Assembly (NCBI RefSeq): GCF_001507435.1
Contig: NZ_LMWH01000150.1
Location: 62,001-126,000 of the forward strand
DNA: 64,000 nt
Direction of reading: 5' to 3'
DNA from: Streptomyces sp. NRRL F-5122
GTDB lineage: Bacteria > Actinomycetota > Actinomycetes > Streptomycetales > Streptomycetaceae
How positions within the stretch are numbered: the first letter of the stretch is position 1; every line of letters starts with the position of its first letter. A model generated the notes under the pieces. The model ran no database searches. It saw only the letters and a list, made by a program, of their open reading frames with translations, and had not been told where the DNA came from. A program made the translations under genes and the position numbers. Shown here one piece after another: positions 43,445 through 53,083 of this stretch.

Positions 43445-44647
43445 ATGACGTCCGGCACCATCTCCGCGCAGATCACCGACTACGCCAATCGAGCCGATCC
43501 GTACCCGCTCTACGCGGAACTGCGCAAGACACCGGTCAGGCGGGAGGACGACGGCACCTACCTGGTCAGCACCTACCACGAGGTGCGGAGCCTCGCCAAC
43601 GACCCGCGGCTGAGCAACGACACCCGCAACCGTCCGCCGGGCCACGCCCGCGCCGCGGAAGCGGAGGACACGGGCCTGCCGCCGAGCTTCATCTTCACCG
43701 ACCCGCCGGTCCACGACCGGCTGCGCAACACCATCAACCGGCCGTTCGGCCCCCCGCACAGCCCCAGATTCCTCGACGACCTGCGCGGAGAACTGGCCGA
43801 GGTCGTCACCGAACTGCTCGACTCCTTCGAGGGCAAGGACCAGGTCGACATCGTCGACGACTTCGCCTACCCCCTTCCCGTCACCGCCATCTGCAAGGTC
43901 CTCGGCGTGCCGCGCGAGGACGAACCGCGCTTCCACGGCTGGGCCGATGCCCTGGCATCGTCACTGGATCCGCAGGCCGGCGAGGAGGGCCGGAAAAAGG
44001 GGCAGCAGGCGCGCCAGGACCTTGGCGCCTATCTGTCCGACCTGATCGAGACCAAACGCCGCCACCCCGGCCCCGGGATACTCAGCGCGCTCGCCCCCGA
44101 CATGACACCGGAAGACCTGGAGGCCACCGCGGTACTGCTGCTGGTCGCCGGCCACGAGACCACCGTCAACGCCATCACCAACACGACCCTCACCCTGCTG
44201 CGCCACCCCGACGTCCTCGACCGGTTCCGGAAGGACCCGGACCTGGCCGTCCCGCTCATCGAGGAAGTGCTGCGGTACGAGCCCCCCGTCCAGTTCGTCC
44301 CGTGGACCACCACCCTGGCGGACATCGACGTCGCCGACACGACGATCCCCAAGGGCTCGCCGGTCTGGCTCATGCTCGCCGCGGCCAATCGCGACCCCAA
44401 ACGCTTCAGGGACCCCGACCGGTTCGTTCCCGACCGCGAGGACAACGAGCACCTGGGCTTCTACACCGGCATCCACTACTGCTTCGGCGCCCCCCTCGCC
44501 CGTATCGAACTGTATCTGGCGGTGCCCGAGCTCTTCCGCCGGGTCAAGATGTCCCGGCTGCTCGAGGACCCCCCGCCGTACCGTGCCAACGCTGTGCTGC
44601 GCGGCCCCCGCCACCTTCCCGTGGCGATCGAGGGGCTCACGGACTGA
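43445..44647 (+). CDS. Cytochrome P450
   Basis: This 400-residue soluble bacterial P450 has the I-helix AGHETTVNAI, the K-helix EEVLRYEPP, and the heme-binding FYTGIHYCFGAPLAR with the axial C346. ATG 43445 is preceded by AGAGGAG. Bacterial class I P450s insert oxygen with electrons from a ferredoxin; none is encoded nearby. The second P450 converges on it with only 70 bp between the stops. The pair is not embedded in an obvious biosynthetic cluster, so substrates are unknown. Confidence 0.93.
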   Translation: MTSGTISAQITDYANRADPYPLYAELRKTPVRREDDGTYLVSTYHEVRSLANDPRLSNDTRNRPPGHARAAEAEDTGLPPSFIFTDPPVHDRLRNTINRPFGPPHSPRFLDDLRGELAEVVTELLDSFEGKDQVDIVDDFAYPLPVTAICKVLGVPREDEPRFHGWADALASSLDPQAGEEGRKKGQQARQDLGAYLSDLIETKRRHPGPGILSALAPDMTPEDLEATAVLLLVAGHETTVNAITNTTLTLLRHPDVLDRFRKDPDLAVPLIEEVLRYEPPVQFVPWTTTLADIDVADTTIPKGSPVWLMLAAANRDPKRFRDPDRFVPDREDNEHLGFYTGIHYCFGAPLARIELYLAVPELFRRVKMSRLLEDPPPYRANAVLRGPRHLPVAIEGLTD

Positions 44648-44717
44648 ATCACCGCCGCACTGCGCCGACCTGAGCGGCCCCACGGGGACGCCTCGAGCCA
44701 CGGCCCCGCGCCCTGGG

Positions 44718-45938
44718 TCAGCGCAACCGGACCGGCAGCCGCTCCGGTCCCCTGATGAGCATGCCGCCCCGCCAGGTGATGGTGTCGGGATCGGTGTCGA
44801 GCGCGAGGCCGGGACAGCGCCGCAGCAGGGTGCCGATCGCGATCCGCCCCTCCAGTCGTGCCAGTGGCGCACCCAGGCAGTAGTGGACGCCGTGTCCGAA
44901 GGCCAGGTGCCCTCGCGCGTCACGCCGTATGTCGAAGCGCTCGCCGCCGGGGAAGCGCGCCGGATCACGGTCGGCGTCGGCCAGAGCCACAAGCACCAGT
45001 TCCCCGCCGCCCGGTATCACCGTGCCGCCGATCTCGACCGCAGTGGTGGTGAAACGGTAGGTCGGGGTCTCCACCGGCCCGTCGTAGCGCAGCATCTCCT
45101 CGACCGCGTTCTCCAGCAGTGCGGGCTCGGCGCGCAGGGCCGCGAGTTGCCCGGGGTGGGTCAGCAGGGCCAGGACACCGTTGGAGACGAGATTGACGGT
45201 CGTCTCGTGCCCGGCGACCAGGAGCAGCCAGACGGTGCCCAGCAGTTCACCGGCCGACAGCCGGTCGCCGTCCTCGTCCGTGACCCGGATCAGCGCGCTG
45301 AGCAGGTCGTCCTGCGGGTCCTGCTGTTTGCGGGCGATCAAGCCGGCGAGGTACTCGCTCGCCGCGGCCGCCATGGCCATCCGTTCATCCGCGTCCCGGG
45401 ACGTCAGGGCAGTGTTGGACCAGCGACGGAACGCCTCGCGGTCCAGCGACGGAACGCCGATGAGCTCGCAGATGACGGCGATGGGCAGCGGGAACGACAG
45501 CGCTTCGACCAGATCGGCCCGACCGCCGGGGCGGGCGAGCGCGGCGTCCAGAAGCCCGTCGGTGATGTTCTGCACCCGTGGCTCGAGGGCCCGCACCCGG
45601 GCAGGCGTGAACTCCTTGGCGACCAGTTTGCGCAGTCGGGTGTGGTGCGGCGGATCGGAGTTCAGCATGTGCCGGCCGGCGGCGATGTTCGACACACCGA
45701 GGTCCGGGGAGGCCTGGGACCACTCCTTGGACAGGCTCGGATCCGTCAGCGCGGCGCGCCCCGCCTCGTGCCCCACGACGAGCCATGCGTCCGCGCCCTC
45801 GGGTATCCGCACCCGATGCACCGGCCCCTTGGCGCGCAGTGCCGCGTAGACCGGGTAAGGATCGCGGGTGAAGTCATGGCCGAGTCCGGCGAGGTCCACC
45901 AGATCACCGGCACCCCATAAGTCCTTCGCATATGCCAC
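44718..45938 (-). CDS. Cytochrome P450
   Basis: This 406-residue P450 from GTG 45938 (AAGGACG upstream) has LNSDPPHHTRLRKLVAKEF in the C-helix region, the I-helix VAGHETTVNL, the K-helix EEMLRYDGPVETP and the heme loop FGHGVHYCLGAPLARLE. It resembles the CYP107-like group of streptomycetes that oxidise macrolides or other small molecules. Convergent with the other P450. An upstream extension to 46163 is open but Arg/Pro-rich, so I start at the GTG. Confidence 0.92.
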   Translation of the reverse strand: MAYAKDLWGAGDLVDLAGLGHDFTRDPYPVYAALRAKGPVHRVRIPEGADAWLVVGHEAGRAALTDPSLSKEWSQASPDLGVSNIAAGRHMLNSDPPHHTRLRKLVAKEFTPARVRALEPRVQNITDGLLDAALARPGGRADLVEALSFPLPIAVICELIGVPSLDREAFRRWSNTALTSRDADERMAMAAAASEYLAGLIARKQQDPQDDLLSALIRVTDEDGDRLSAGELLGTVWLLLVAGHETTVNLVSNGVLALLTHPGQLAALRAEPALLENAVEEMLRYDGPVETPTYRFTTTAVEIGGTVIPGGGELVLVALADADRDPARFPGGERFDIRRDARGHLAFGHGVHYCLGAPLARLEGRIAIGTLLRRCPGLALDTDPDTITWRGGMLIRGPERLPVRLR

Positions 45939-46262
45939 GTGCAGTCCGTCCTTCTGGTGGGCGAAACGCCGATCCGGTCTGCGGGTGCAAACGTATCCCC
46001 CGAGGCACCTCGATGCAGCGGCCGATCCGGCCAAACAGGGCCCCGGGGGCGGTCGGGCGACGGCGGCCACCGAAGGAGCCGGCCAACACGGTGCCCACCG
46101 GCCGGGGCGGTGCTCGTGTCGCGGTACTCCCCGGGGAGTAGCCGCAGCCGCACACCGCCCCACGCAGTACCCCTCGACTCGCCCTCAGGCGCGACGACTT
46201 GCCGTCCGGCCACCGGAAGTCTGGGAACACACCCGGAAACCACGGCGGAGGGAGCCCGAGAC
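45939..46262. other. Divergent intergenic region before MMPL gene
   Basis: About 320 bases without a supported gene separate the second P450 and the MMPL gene. No clear operator was seen. Confidence 0.4.
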
Positions 46263-48368
46263 ATGGGGGCGGCAGCGATCACGAAGCGGGGCGGACGACG
46301 GCCACGAGCCGTGCCATGGGTGGTGCTCGGGCTGTGGGTGGTCCTCTTCCTGCTGGCCGGGCCGTCCGCGGGGAAGTTCTCCGGAGCCCAGCAGAACGGG
46401 GCCGTCGACTATCTGCCCGACAGGGCGGACTCGACCCGGGTGGCCCGTGTCCAGAACGCGTTGCCGGGCGGCGAGTCGACCGATCTCGTCCTCGTCTACC
46501 ACCGCGACGGCGGGCTCACCGCGGCCGACCGGCAACGGGCCGCCGACCAGGTGTCCGAGATCGGGACGACGTACGAACTGACGGGCCGGCCGAAGCCGAT
46601 CGGGTCCCAGGACGGTGGCACCGTGATGTACGCGGTGTCCAGCACTCGGCCCGGGCAGGACGAGGACGCGCGCAACGCCTTCGTGGACGGCGTCCGCGAC
46701 GTAGCGCGCGACGCCGACGGACTCAGCGTCGAGGTCGGCGGGCCTGGGGCCCTCACCACCGACATGAGCAAGGTGTTCGGCTCGCTCGACGGCACCCTGC
46801 TGTACGCGACGCTCGGTGTTGTCACCGTGCTGCTGATCCTCATCTACCGCAGCCCGTTCCTGTGGCTGGTGCCGCTGGGCGTCGCCGGGGCCGCCGCGGG
46901 CATGGCGATGGCCGGAGCGTATGGGCTCCACGAGGCTTTCGACATCACCATCAGCGGCCAGAGCGGCGGGGTGATGACCGTCCTCGTGCTGGGTGCGGGT
47001 ACCGACTACGCGCTGCTGCTCATCTCCCGCTACCGCGAGGAACTGCGCCGCCACGAGCGGCCGTACGACGCCATGCGTGCGGCGCTGCGCGGCTGCGGCC
47101 CGGCGATCCTCGCCTCCTCCGGCACCGTGGCGGCGGGGCTGCTGTGTCTGCTCGCCGCCGACCTCAACAGCAGCAGCGGCATGGGGCCCGTCGCCATGGT
47201 GGGTGTCCTGTCGGCACTCGTCGCGATGACCACGTTGCTGCCCGCGCTGCTCGTCCTGCTCGGGCGCCGTGTCTTCTGGCCCCTGATCCCCGCCTTCGGC
47301 AGCGAGCCGCAGTCCCGCCGTTCGTTGTTCACCGCTGTGGGCTCCCTGACCGCACGCCGCCCCCTCATCGTGCTGGTCGCAGGGGCCGTGCTGCTCGGCG
47401 CCCTCGCCCTAGGCACGCTCAACCTGCCCGGAAGCCTCAGGCAGGCGGACTCCTTCACCGAGAAGCCCGAGTCCATCTCCGCCATGCAGACGCTGGCCCG
47501 TGCCTACCCCCGGCGCAGCAGTCAGCCGATCACCGTCGTCGCCCCGGCCGACCGCGCCTCGGCCGTGCTGGACAAGGTCCGTTCGACGGACGGGATCGCC
47601 GACGCCACGGCGGGTCGCAGCGGCGGTGGCTGGACCGAGATCTCCGTCCACGCCGACGCCGCCCCCGAGACACCCGGTGAGACCCGCACGATCGAGGCGC
47701 TGCGCGCCGGCCTCGACCGGTCCTACGGCGCCTATGTCGGCGGCCCCAGCGCGCAGCAGCTCGACCTCGCCGACAGCCAGGCCCGGGACCGCCGGGTCGT
47801 CGTACCGCTTGTCCTCGCCGCCGTGTTCGTCATCCTCGTGGGGCTGTTGCGCAGCCTCGTGGCACCGCTGATGCTGCTCGTCGCGGTGGTCGCGGTGTGG
47901 GGCGCGGCGCTCGGCATCGGCGGGCTGGTCTTCCACCCCCTGCTCGGCTTCGAGGGGACGGATCCGGGGCTGGGTCTGCTCTCCTTCGTCTTCCTGGTCG
48001 CCCTCGGCGTCGACTACGGCATCTTCCTGATGCACCGCATGCGCGAGGAGTCCCTGGCGGGCGCCGCGCCGCAGACGGCGGCGCTCACGGCCCTGCGCAC
48101 CACCGGAGGGGTCATCGCCTCCGCGGGCGTCGTCCTCGCGGCGACGTTCGCCGTCCTCACCACGCTGCCGCTGGTGGGACTGGTCGAACTGGGCTTCGTG
48201 ATCGCGGTCGGCGTACTCCTCGACACTTTCCTTGTCCGTACGTTCCTGGTGACGACGGCGAGCATGCTGCTGCGGCGGAGGGTGTGGTGGCCTGGCCGGC
48301 TCTCGCGCGAGCCCGAGCGGCCGGCTCCGCCGAAGGAGCCGCAACCCGTGACCGCCTCCTCGCACTGA
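46263..48368 (+). CDS. MMPL-family RND transporter
   Basis: This 701-residue protein has two repeats, each with a large extracytoplasmic loop and a helix bundle: residues about 15-330 and 360-680. GAGTDYALLLISRYREE and GVDYGIFLMHRMREE are the paired Asp-Tyr motifs of the proton relay in MMPL proteins. ATG 46263 has GGAGGGAG upstream. The family exports lipids, siderophores or drugs using the proton gradient. A two-component system begins 54 bp downstream of its stop, with a hairpin between, and may sense the exported compound or envelope stress. Confidence 0.92.
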   Translation: MGAAAITKRGGRRPRAVPWVVLGLWVVLFLLAGPSAGKFSGAQQNGAVDYLPDRADSTRVARVQNALPGGESTDLVLVYHRDGGLTAADRQRAADQVSEIGTTYELTGRPKPIGSQDGGTVMYAVSSTRPGQDEDARNAFVDGVRDVARDADGLSVEVGGPGALTTDMSKVFGSLDGTLLYATLGVVTVLLILIYRSPFLWLVPLGVAGAAAGMAMAGAYGLHEAFDITISGQSGGVMTVLVLGAGTDYALLLISRYREELRRHERPYDAMRAALRGCGPAILASSGTVAAGLLCLLAADLNSSSGMGPVAMVGVLSALVAMTTLLPALLVLLGRRVFWPLIPAFGSEPQSRRSLFTAVGSLTARRPLIVLVAGAVLLGALALGTLNLPGSLRQADSFTEKPESISAMQTLARAYPRRSSQPITVVAPADRASAVLDKVRSTDGIADATAGRSGGGWTEISVHADAAPETPGETRTIEALRAGLDRSYGAYVGGPSAQQLDLADSQARDRRVVVPLVLAAVFVILVGLLRSLVAPLMLLVAVVAVWGAALGIGGLVFHPLLGFEGTDPGLGLLSFVFLVALGVDYGIFLMHRMREESLAGAAPQTAALTALRTTGGVIASAGVVLAATFAVLTTLPLVGLVELGFVIAVGVLLDTFLVRTFLVTTASMLLRRRVWWPGRLSREPERPAPPKEPQPVTASSH

Positions 48369-48375
48369 CCGACCG

Positions 48376-48400
48376 GTGCCCCTCCCTCCCGGAGGGGCAC
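48376..48400 (+). terminator. Hairpin after MMPL gene
   Basis: Perfect 10-bp arms (GTGCCCCTCC and GGAGGGGCAC) with a 5-base loop lie 7 bases after the MMPL stop. It may terminate or only weaken transcription into the histidine kinase gene. It also covers the ribosome-binding site of the upstream alternative start of that gene. Confidence 0.55.
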
Positions 48401-48422
48401 CCCCGTGGCGGAGGATGAGCCC

Positions 48423-49661
48423 GTGCAGGCAATCACGACATCGGTACGGCCCCGCCGGGGCGAGCGCATCGTCGCCGCACTCAACCGGGACCCGAGGACC
48501 GCACCGCACGGCGTGCGCAACGACGCGCTGCTCGCCGTGGCACTCGCCGTCTCGGCCGTGTGCCTCGGTCTGCTCACCGACCAGACCCGCCGCCCCGACG
48601 CGCTCGGCTGGACGCTGCTGCTCGCCGCCCACGTGCCGATCGTGTGGCGGCGGCGCCGTCCGCTGCTGGTGCTGGCGGCGGTGGTGGCGCTGGTCGCGCC
48701 GTACCACGCCCTGGACAACAACCACGGGGCGCCGCTCCCCGCCTCGTTCGTCGCCCTGTACACGGTCGCGGTCACCGGTCGTCCCCTGCGCACGATCCTG
48801 ACGGGCACCGCCGTCCTCGGGATCGTGGTGAGCGTGATGCTCACGGTGAACGCCCATCAGGCGCTCGGGCTCCTGCGCGTCTCCGGCTGGGTGATCGCGG
48901 TGCTCTTCTTCGGCGTCGACGTCCGCTACTACCGTCACTACGTCGCCTCCATCGTCGAACGCGCGGAGCGCGCCGAACGCACCCGTGAGGAGGAGGCGCG
49001 CCGGCGTGTCGCCGAGGAGCGGGTTCGGATCGCGCGTGATCTGCACGACCTGCTGGCGCACAGCATCACCCTGATCGGGGTGCAGACCTCCGTGGCCGTC
49101 CATGTGCTGGCCGCCGATCCCGAGCGACTCGACCGCGCGGCGATCGCCCGGGCACTGGAGGACATCGCCGAGACCTGCCGCACGGCGCGCGGGGAACTGC
49201 GCACCACCCTCGATGTGCTGCGTGAGCAGGGCGCGGAGGGCGAGGCGCGCGGGCCGCTGCCCGGCGTCGACGGCGTCACCGACCTCGTGGGCGCGGCTCG
49301 GCTCGCCGGCGCCCGCGTCCGGCAGACCGTCCGGATCCGCCAGGTCCCGCCCGCCGTGGGTGCCGCCGCGTACCGCATCGTGCAGGAGGCGCTGACCAAT
49401 GTCGTTCGGCACGCCGGACCGGAACCTCTCGTACGTGTCGAGCTCCACGAGAGGGACGGCGCCCTGCACGTGTCCGTGACCGACGACGGCACCGGGCCCA
49501 CCCCCGGTCGAGTCCCCGGCTACGGGCTCGTCGGTATGCGGGAGCGGGCCCGCAGCGTGGGCGGCACCATCGACGCCGGGCCACGGACGCAGGGCGGTTT
49601 CGAGGTGGCCGCCGTCCTGCCGCTCATGACCACCGCCACCACCGGGGAAGGAGCCGGATGA
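48423..49661 (+). CDS. NarL-type sensor histidine kinase
   Basis: This 412-residue protein has an N-terminal set of four to six membrane helices (about residues 30-165), a coiled linker, the HisKA_3 phosphoacceptor segment ERVRIARDLHDLLAHSITLIG with the phosphorylated His in DLHD, and a HATPase domain with QEALTNVVRHAG and VPGYGLVGMRERA. GTG 48423 has GGAGG eight bases upstream; GTG 48405 in the same frame is an alternative, but its ribosome-binding site is inside the hairpin. It phosphorylates the response regulator encoded by the overlapping next gene. Confidence 0.92.
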   Translation: MQAITTSVRPRRGERIVAALNRDPRTAPHGVRNDALLAVALAVSAVCLGLLTDQTRRPDALGWTLLLAAHVPIVWRRRRPLLVLAAVVALVAPYHALDNNHGAPLPASFVALYTVAVTGRPLRTILTGTAVLGIVVSVMLTVNAHQALGLLRVSGWVIAVLFFGVDVRYYRHYVASIVERAERAERTREEEARRRVAEERVRIARDLHDLLAHSITLIGVQTSVAVHVLAADPERLDRAAIARALEDIAETCRTARGELRTTLDVLREQGAEGEARGPLPGVDGVTDLVGAARLAGARVRQTVRIRQVPPAVGAAAYRIVQEALTNVVRHAGPEPLVRVELHERDGALHVSVTDDGTGPTPGRVPGYGLVGMRERARSVGGTIDAGPRTQGGFEVAAVLPLMTTATTGEGAG

Positions 49662-50323
49662 GCATCCGCGTGCTGCTCGCGGACGATCAGACCCTGGTCC
49701 GCGCCGCGTTCGCCATGCTGGTCGAGTCGGCCCGCGACATGGAGGTCGTCGGACAGGCGGGCACGGGCAGGCAGGCGGTGCAGCTGGCCCGCGAGGCACG
49801 CGCCGACGTGGTCGTGATGGACATCCGCATGCCCGACCTGGACGGCATCGAGGCGACCCGGCTGATCGCCGCCGACGAGGATCTGGCCGGAGTGAAGGTG
49901 CTCGTCCTGACCACCTACGACACCGACGAGAACATCGTGGAGGCGCTGCGCGCCGGTGCCTCCGGCTTCCTCGTGAAGGACACCAGGCCCGCCGAACTCC
50001 TCGACGCCATCCGCACCGTGGTGGCCGGTGAGGCACTGCTGTCGCCGGGGCCGACGGCCCGGCTGATCGCACGCTTCCGCCGCAGTCCCGTCGCGCCCAC
50101 GACGGGTGGACCCCAATGCCTGTCCGACCGTGAACGCGAGGTGCTCACTCTTGTCGCACGCGGCCTGAACAACACCGGGATCGCCGAGTCCCTGGGTCTG
50201 AGCCCGCTGACGGCCAAGACCCACGTCAGCCGGATCATGGGAAAGCTGAGGGCGCGGGACCGGGCGCAGCTGGTCATCGTGGCGTACGAATCGGGGCTGG
50301 TGACGCCGGGGGCCGGTAAGTGA
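49658..50323 (+). CDS. NarL/LuxR-type response regulator
   Basis: This 221-residue protein has a receiver domain (LLADDQTLVRAAF, phosphorylated Asp in VVVMDIRMP, Lys in GFLVKDTRP) and a C-terminal LuxR helix-turn-helix (LSDREREVLTLVARGLNN, LSPLTAKTHVSRIMGKL). ATG 49658 overlaps the kinase stop (ATGA). It likely controls the upstream MMPL gene and its own operon. Confidence 0.94.
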   Translation: MSIRVLLADDQTLVRAAFAMLVESARDMEVVGQAGTGRQAVQLAREARADVVVMDIRMPDLDGIEATRLIAADEDLAGVKVLVLTTYDTDENIVEALRAGASGFLVKDTRPAELLDAIRTVVAGEALLSPGPTARLIARFRRSPVAPTTGGPQCLSDREREVLTLVARGLNNTGIAESLGLSPLTAKTHVSRIMGKLRARDRAQLVIVAYESGLVTPGAGK

Positions 50324-50339
50324 GTCGGCCTGCTTCACA

Positions 50340-50387
50340 GGGCGTGACCGGCGCGGACGTGATCCAGGGCGCCTGCGCGTCACGCCC
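50340..50387 (+). terminator. Possible terminator after two-component system
   Basis: Perfect 9-bp arms GGGCGTGAC (50340-50348) and GTCACGCCC (50379-50387) flank a GC-rich loop 16 bases beyond the response-regulator stop. The long loop makes the assignment tentative. Confidence 0.4.
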
Positions 50388-50565
50388 GGGACGTCACCCG
50401 CCCGGCCCATCGCAGAGAGCCTTCCGCGCCGTCGAGCACTTAGTGTCGCGGCAGGGGCCGATGTGAATCCCGGCCGCCGAATGCGCTACGACGCCTGCCG
50501 ATCCCGGCGCATGCTCGCTCGGGTGCGCCGAGGTGGAGCAGAAGACCTGAGGAGACCCGCTGCCC

Positions 50566-51423
50566 ATGTATGTCTTCGGATCACGACGACGCCTGCGACG
50601 CATCGCACTGTGCGCATCCACGGCCGCTTTCGCGGGCACGGCCCTGACGATCGGCGGCGGCACCGGGGCCGCCGCGCAGCTCACCGCTGCACCGGCGGCG
50701 AAGAGCAGCAAGCCCACCGTGGTGCTGGTGCACGGCGCCTGGGCGGACACATCGAGCTGGAGCGGCGAGGTCCGGATTCTCCGGCGCAAGGGATACGCCG
50801 TCCGCTCCATCGCCAACCCGCTGCTGGGCCTGACCAGTGACGCGCGCACGGTCGCCGGATTTCTGCGGAGCATTCCCGGGCCTGTCGTCCTGGTGGGCCA
50901 TTCCTACGGCGGCTCGGTGATCACCAATGCCGCGGCCCAGAGCGGGAATGTGAAGGCACTCGTCTACGTCGACGCCGCCGCTCCCGCCGTCGGGGAGACC
51001 ACCGGGTCGCTGAGCGGTTCCACATCCGCCCTGAACGCACCGGCGAGCAAGCTGTTCGACTCGGTGCCCTACGCCGACGCCCCGGCCGGAGCCGCCAATC
51101 TCTATCTCAAGAGGGACGTCTTCCTCAAGAGCTTCGCCAACAGCCTGCCGGTGCAACAGGCCACGGATCTCTGGGCCTCGCAACGAGCCGCCTCGACCGC
51201 CGCGTTCAGCACCACCTCCAAGTACGCGGCATGGAAGACCATCCCCTCCTGGTACTTCATCAGCAGCGGGGACCGGATCATCACGCCCGAATCGGAGATG
51301 AGGATGGCCCGGCGGGCCGGCTCGAAGGTCACCACGTTCCAGGGCGGCTCGCACCTCACTCTCATCTCCAATCCGGAGCCGGTCGCCAAGGTCATCGAAT
51401 CGGCCATCAGCGCCGTGAAGTGA
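50566..51423 (+). CDS. Exported alpha/beta hydrolase
   Basis: This 285-residue protein has an N-terminal Arg-rich signal followed by a hydrophobic stretch (RRLRRIALCASTAAFAG, then Ala-rich), so it is probably secreted, perhaps by Tat. The mature enzyme has VVLVHGAWADTSSW, the Ser nucleophile in VLVGHSYGGSVI, the acid in SSGDRIITPESEM and the His in GGSHLTLISNP. It is a homologue of the cytoplasmic protein at 38103 but keeps the catalytic Ser. An esterase or lipase-like activity is likely. The gene stands alone. Confidence 0.9.
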   Translation: MYVFGSRRRLRRIALCASTAAFAGTALTIGGGTGAAAQLTAAPAAKSSKPTVVLVHGAWADTSSWSGEVRILRRKGYAVRSIANPLLGLTSDARTVAGFLRSIPGPVVLVGHSYGGSVITNAAAQSGNVKALVYVDAAAPAVGETTGSLSGSTSALNAPASKLFDSVPYADAPAGAANLYLKRDVFLKSFANSLPVQQATDLWASQRAASTAAFSTTSKYAAWKTIPSWYFISSGDRIITPESEMRMARRAGSKVTTFQGGSHLTLISNPEPVAKVIESAISAVK

Positions 51424-51523
51424 GGCCGTCCGTACCACCGCGCGCCGCCGGCCGAGGAGGTACGGCCGGTCGAGGCGATACGCGTGCGGGTGCCGCGACT
51501 CCCGCTCGGGGCACTTGACCGAC

Positions 51524-52345
51524 ATGATGCACGAGATGACGACGCACCCGTTTCACAACGTCACGCACGCGGCGGAACCCGCCGCCCTCCTCGACCGGTT
51601 GGGCACCGTGTTCCGGACGTTCGACGAACAGGACTCGGGCTGTGTGTCGTACGGGCTACTGGCGGACGGGCGGCGTTGGTTCGTGAAGACCGCCACGACC
51701 CCCGAGGGTCTTTCGTCCCTGCGACGGGCGGTGTCGCTGCACCGCAGCGTCTCGCACCCGGCCGTCGTCCCGCTGGTGCACTCCTTCACCACCGACGACG
51801 GCCTTGCGCTCGTCCACCCGTGGACGAGCGGGGAGGTCCTCTACCATCCGACCCGCTCGCGCCATGGGGGTCGCGCGGCTCCCGGAAGCCCGATGGCGCG
51901 CTTCAGAGCGCTGCCGCTCCCCGTTGTTCATGCCGCTCTCGACGCCGTCCTCGACGCCCATCTCGCCGTGGAGGCGGCCGGATTCGTCGCGGTCGACTTC
52001 TACGACGGCTGCATGCTGTACGACTTCGACGAGCATCGCATGGTGCTGTGCGACCTGGACGAGTACCGGGAGGGGCCGTTCGTCCTGGACGCGGACCGAC
52101 TGCCGGGGTCGACACGCTACATGGCGCCGGAGGAGTCCGTGCGCGGAGCGCGGATCGACCTCCGTACCACCGTGTTCACCCTGGGCCGGGCACTGCGCCT
52201 CCTGCTGGACGCCGGGGACGACGAAGAGCACTGGCGCGGGACGCCCGAGCAGTTGGAGGTGGTCAGGACGGCCACCGCACGCGTTCCCCAGGACCGGTTC
52301 CCGTCCGTCCGCTCCCTCGCCGACGCCTGGCGGTCGGTTGTCTGA
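51524..52345 (+). CDS. Divergent protein-kinase-fold protein
   Basis: About 273 residues with a kinase-like layout: RRWFVKTATT (ATP-binding Lys), VSHPAVVPLVHSF, FVAVDFYDGCMLYDF (catalytic loop, HRD replaced by AVD and the usual Asn by Cys), VLCDLDEY (metal-binding DFG replaced by DLD) and YMAPEES. The Lys and both key Asp are present, so ATP binding and phosphotransfer are plausible with an unusual catalytic loop. No membrane segment. The start is uncertain: ATG at 51524, 51527 and 51536 and TTG 51515 are all in frame. It may phosphorylate a small molecule or a protein. Confidence 0.75.
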   Translation: MMHEMTTHPFHNVTHAAEPAALLDRLGTVFRTFDEQDSGCVSYGLLADGRRWFVKTATTPEGLSSLRRAVSLHRSVSHPAVVPLVHSFTTDDGLALVHPWTSGEVLYHPTRSRHGGRAAPGSPMARFRALPLPVVHAALDAVLDAHLAVEAAGFVAVDFYDGCMLYDFDEHRMVLCDLDEYREGPFVLDADRLPGSTRYMAPEESVRGARIDLRTTVFTLGRALRLLLDAGDDEEHWRGTPEQLEVVRTATARVPQDRFPSVRSLADAWRSVV

Positions 52346-52479
52346 GCCAGGGGCCTGAGCCGGGGGCGGGAGTCGCTGCTTCGGTGCGGGTACCCGCGTT
52401 GCCGGGCCCGGGGAGGGCCGCGCCTCCCGCCGTGGTTAGCGTGGCCCCTGCATGTACTGGACCGACTCCGGAGGACCCC

Positions 52480-52881
52480 GTGCCCGTAGCCCTCGGCGAG
52501 GACGTGGTGGCGCTGCTGCGCCGCCCCATCACCTGCTACATCGCCACGACCATGCCCGACGGCTCGCCCCAGCTCACTCAGACATGGGTCGACACAGATG
52601 GCGAACACGTCCTGATCAACAGTGTCGAGACGCATCAGAAGACCCGGAACATCGCGCGCGATCCGCGGGTCGCCATCGCTGTCGCGGACCCCGCCGAGCC
52701 GGCCTCCTACATCCAGATCCGCGGCCGTGTGGTGCGTGTGACGACCGAGGGGGCATCCGAACACATCGAGTCGCTGGCGCAGAAGTACCTCGGCGAGCCC
52801 TACCCCTGGTTCGGCGGCCGCGACCAGGTCCGGGTGATCTATGTGATCCGGCCCGAGCGGATCAGCAACCCTCGCGGCTGA
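52480..52881 (+). CDS. PPOX-class F420-dependent oxidoreductase
   Basis: This 133-residue protein has the split-barrel flavin/F420-binding fold: ITCYIATTMPDGSPQLTQTWVDTDGEHVLIN, VETHQKTRNIARDPRVAIAV and IQIRGRVVRVTTEGA. Length and motifs fit the small F420-dependent PPOX group of actinobacteria. GTG 52480 has GGAGGA upstream. Substrates of this group range from biliverdin to quinones and nitro compounds. It stands alone between the kinase-like and histidine phosphatase-like genes. Confidence 0.88.
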   Translation: MPVALGEDVVALLRRPITCYIATTMPDGSPQLTQTWVDTDGEHVLINSVETHQKTRNIARDPRVAIAVADPAEPASYIQIRGRVVRVTTEGASEHIESLAQKYLGEPYPWFGGRDQVRVIYVIRPERISNPRG

Positions 52882-53083
52882 CCGTGCCGTCATCGGCGAC
52901 GCCCACGCGCCATGCGCGGTCGCCCGGGTGATGTGTGGGCCGTCCGTCCGGTGGGACGGTCCCACGTCTCTCGCCGACCGGTCCCCCTTCGGCCGGCGGA
53001 CGGCCCGGGAGCGACCTTCTCCGGTCCGCGTACGGGCCGTACCCGGTAGAGTCCCGCACCCGATCACAGCAGCAGGAGCGAGC

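Noticed and set aside
47409..50072. Long minus-strand frame opposite MMPL and the two-component system
   Set aside because: Shadow frame; the plus-strand genes have complete family motifs.
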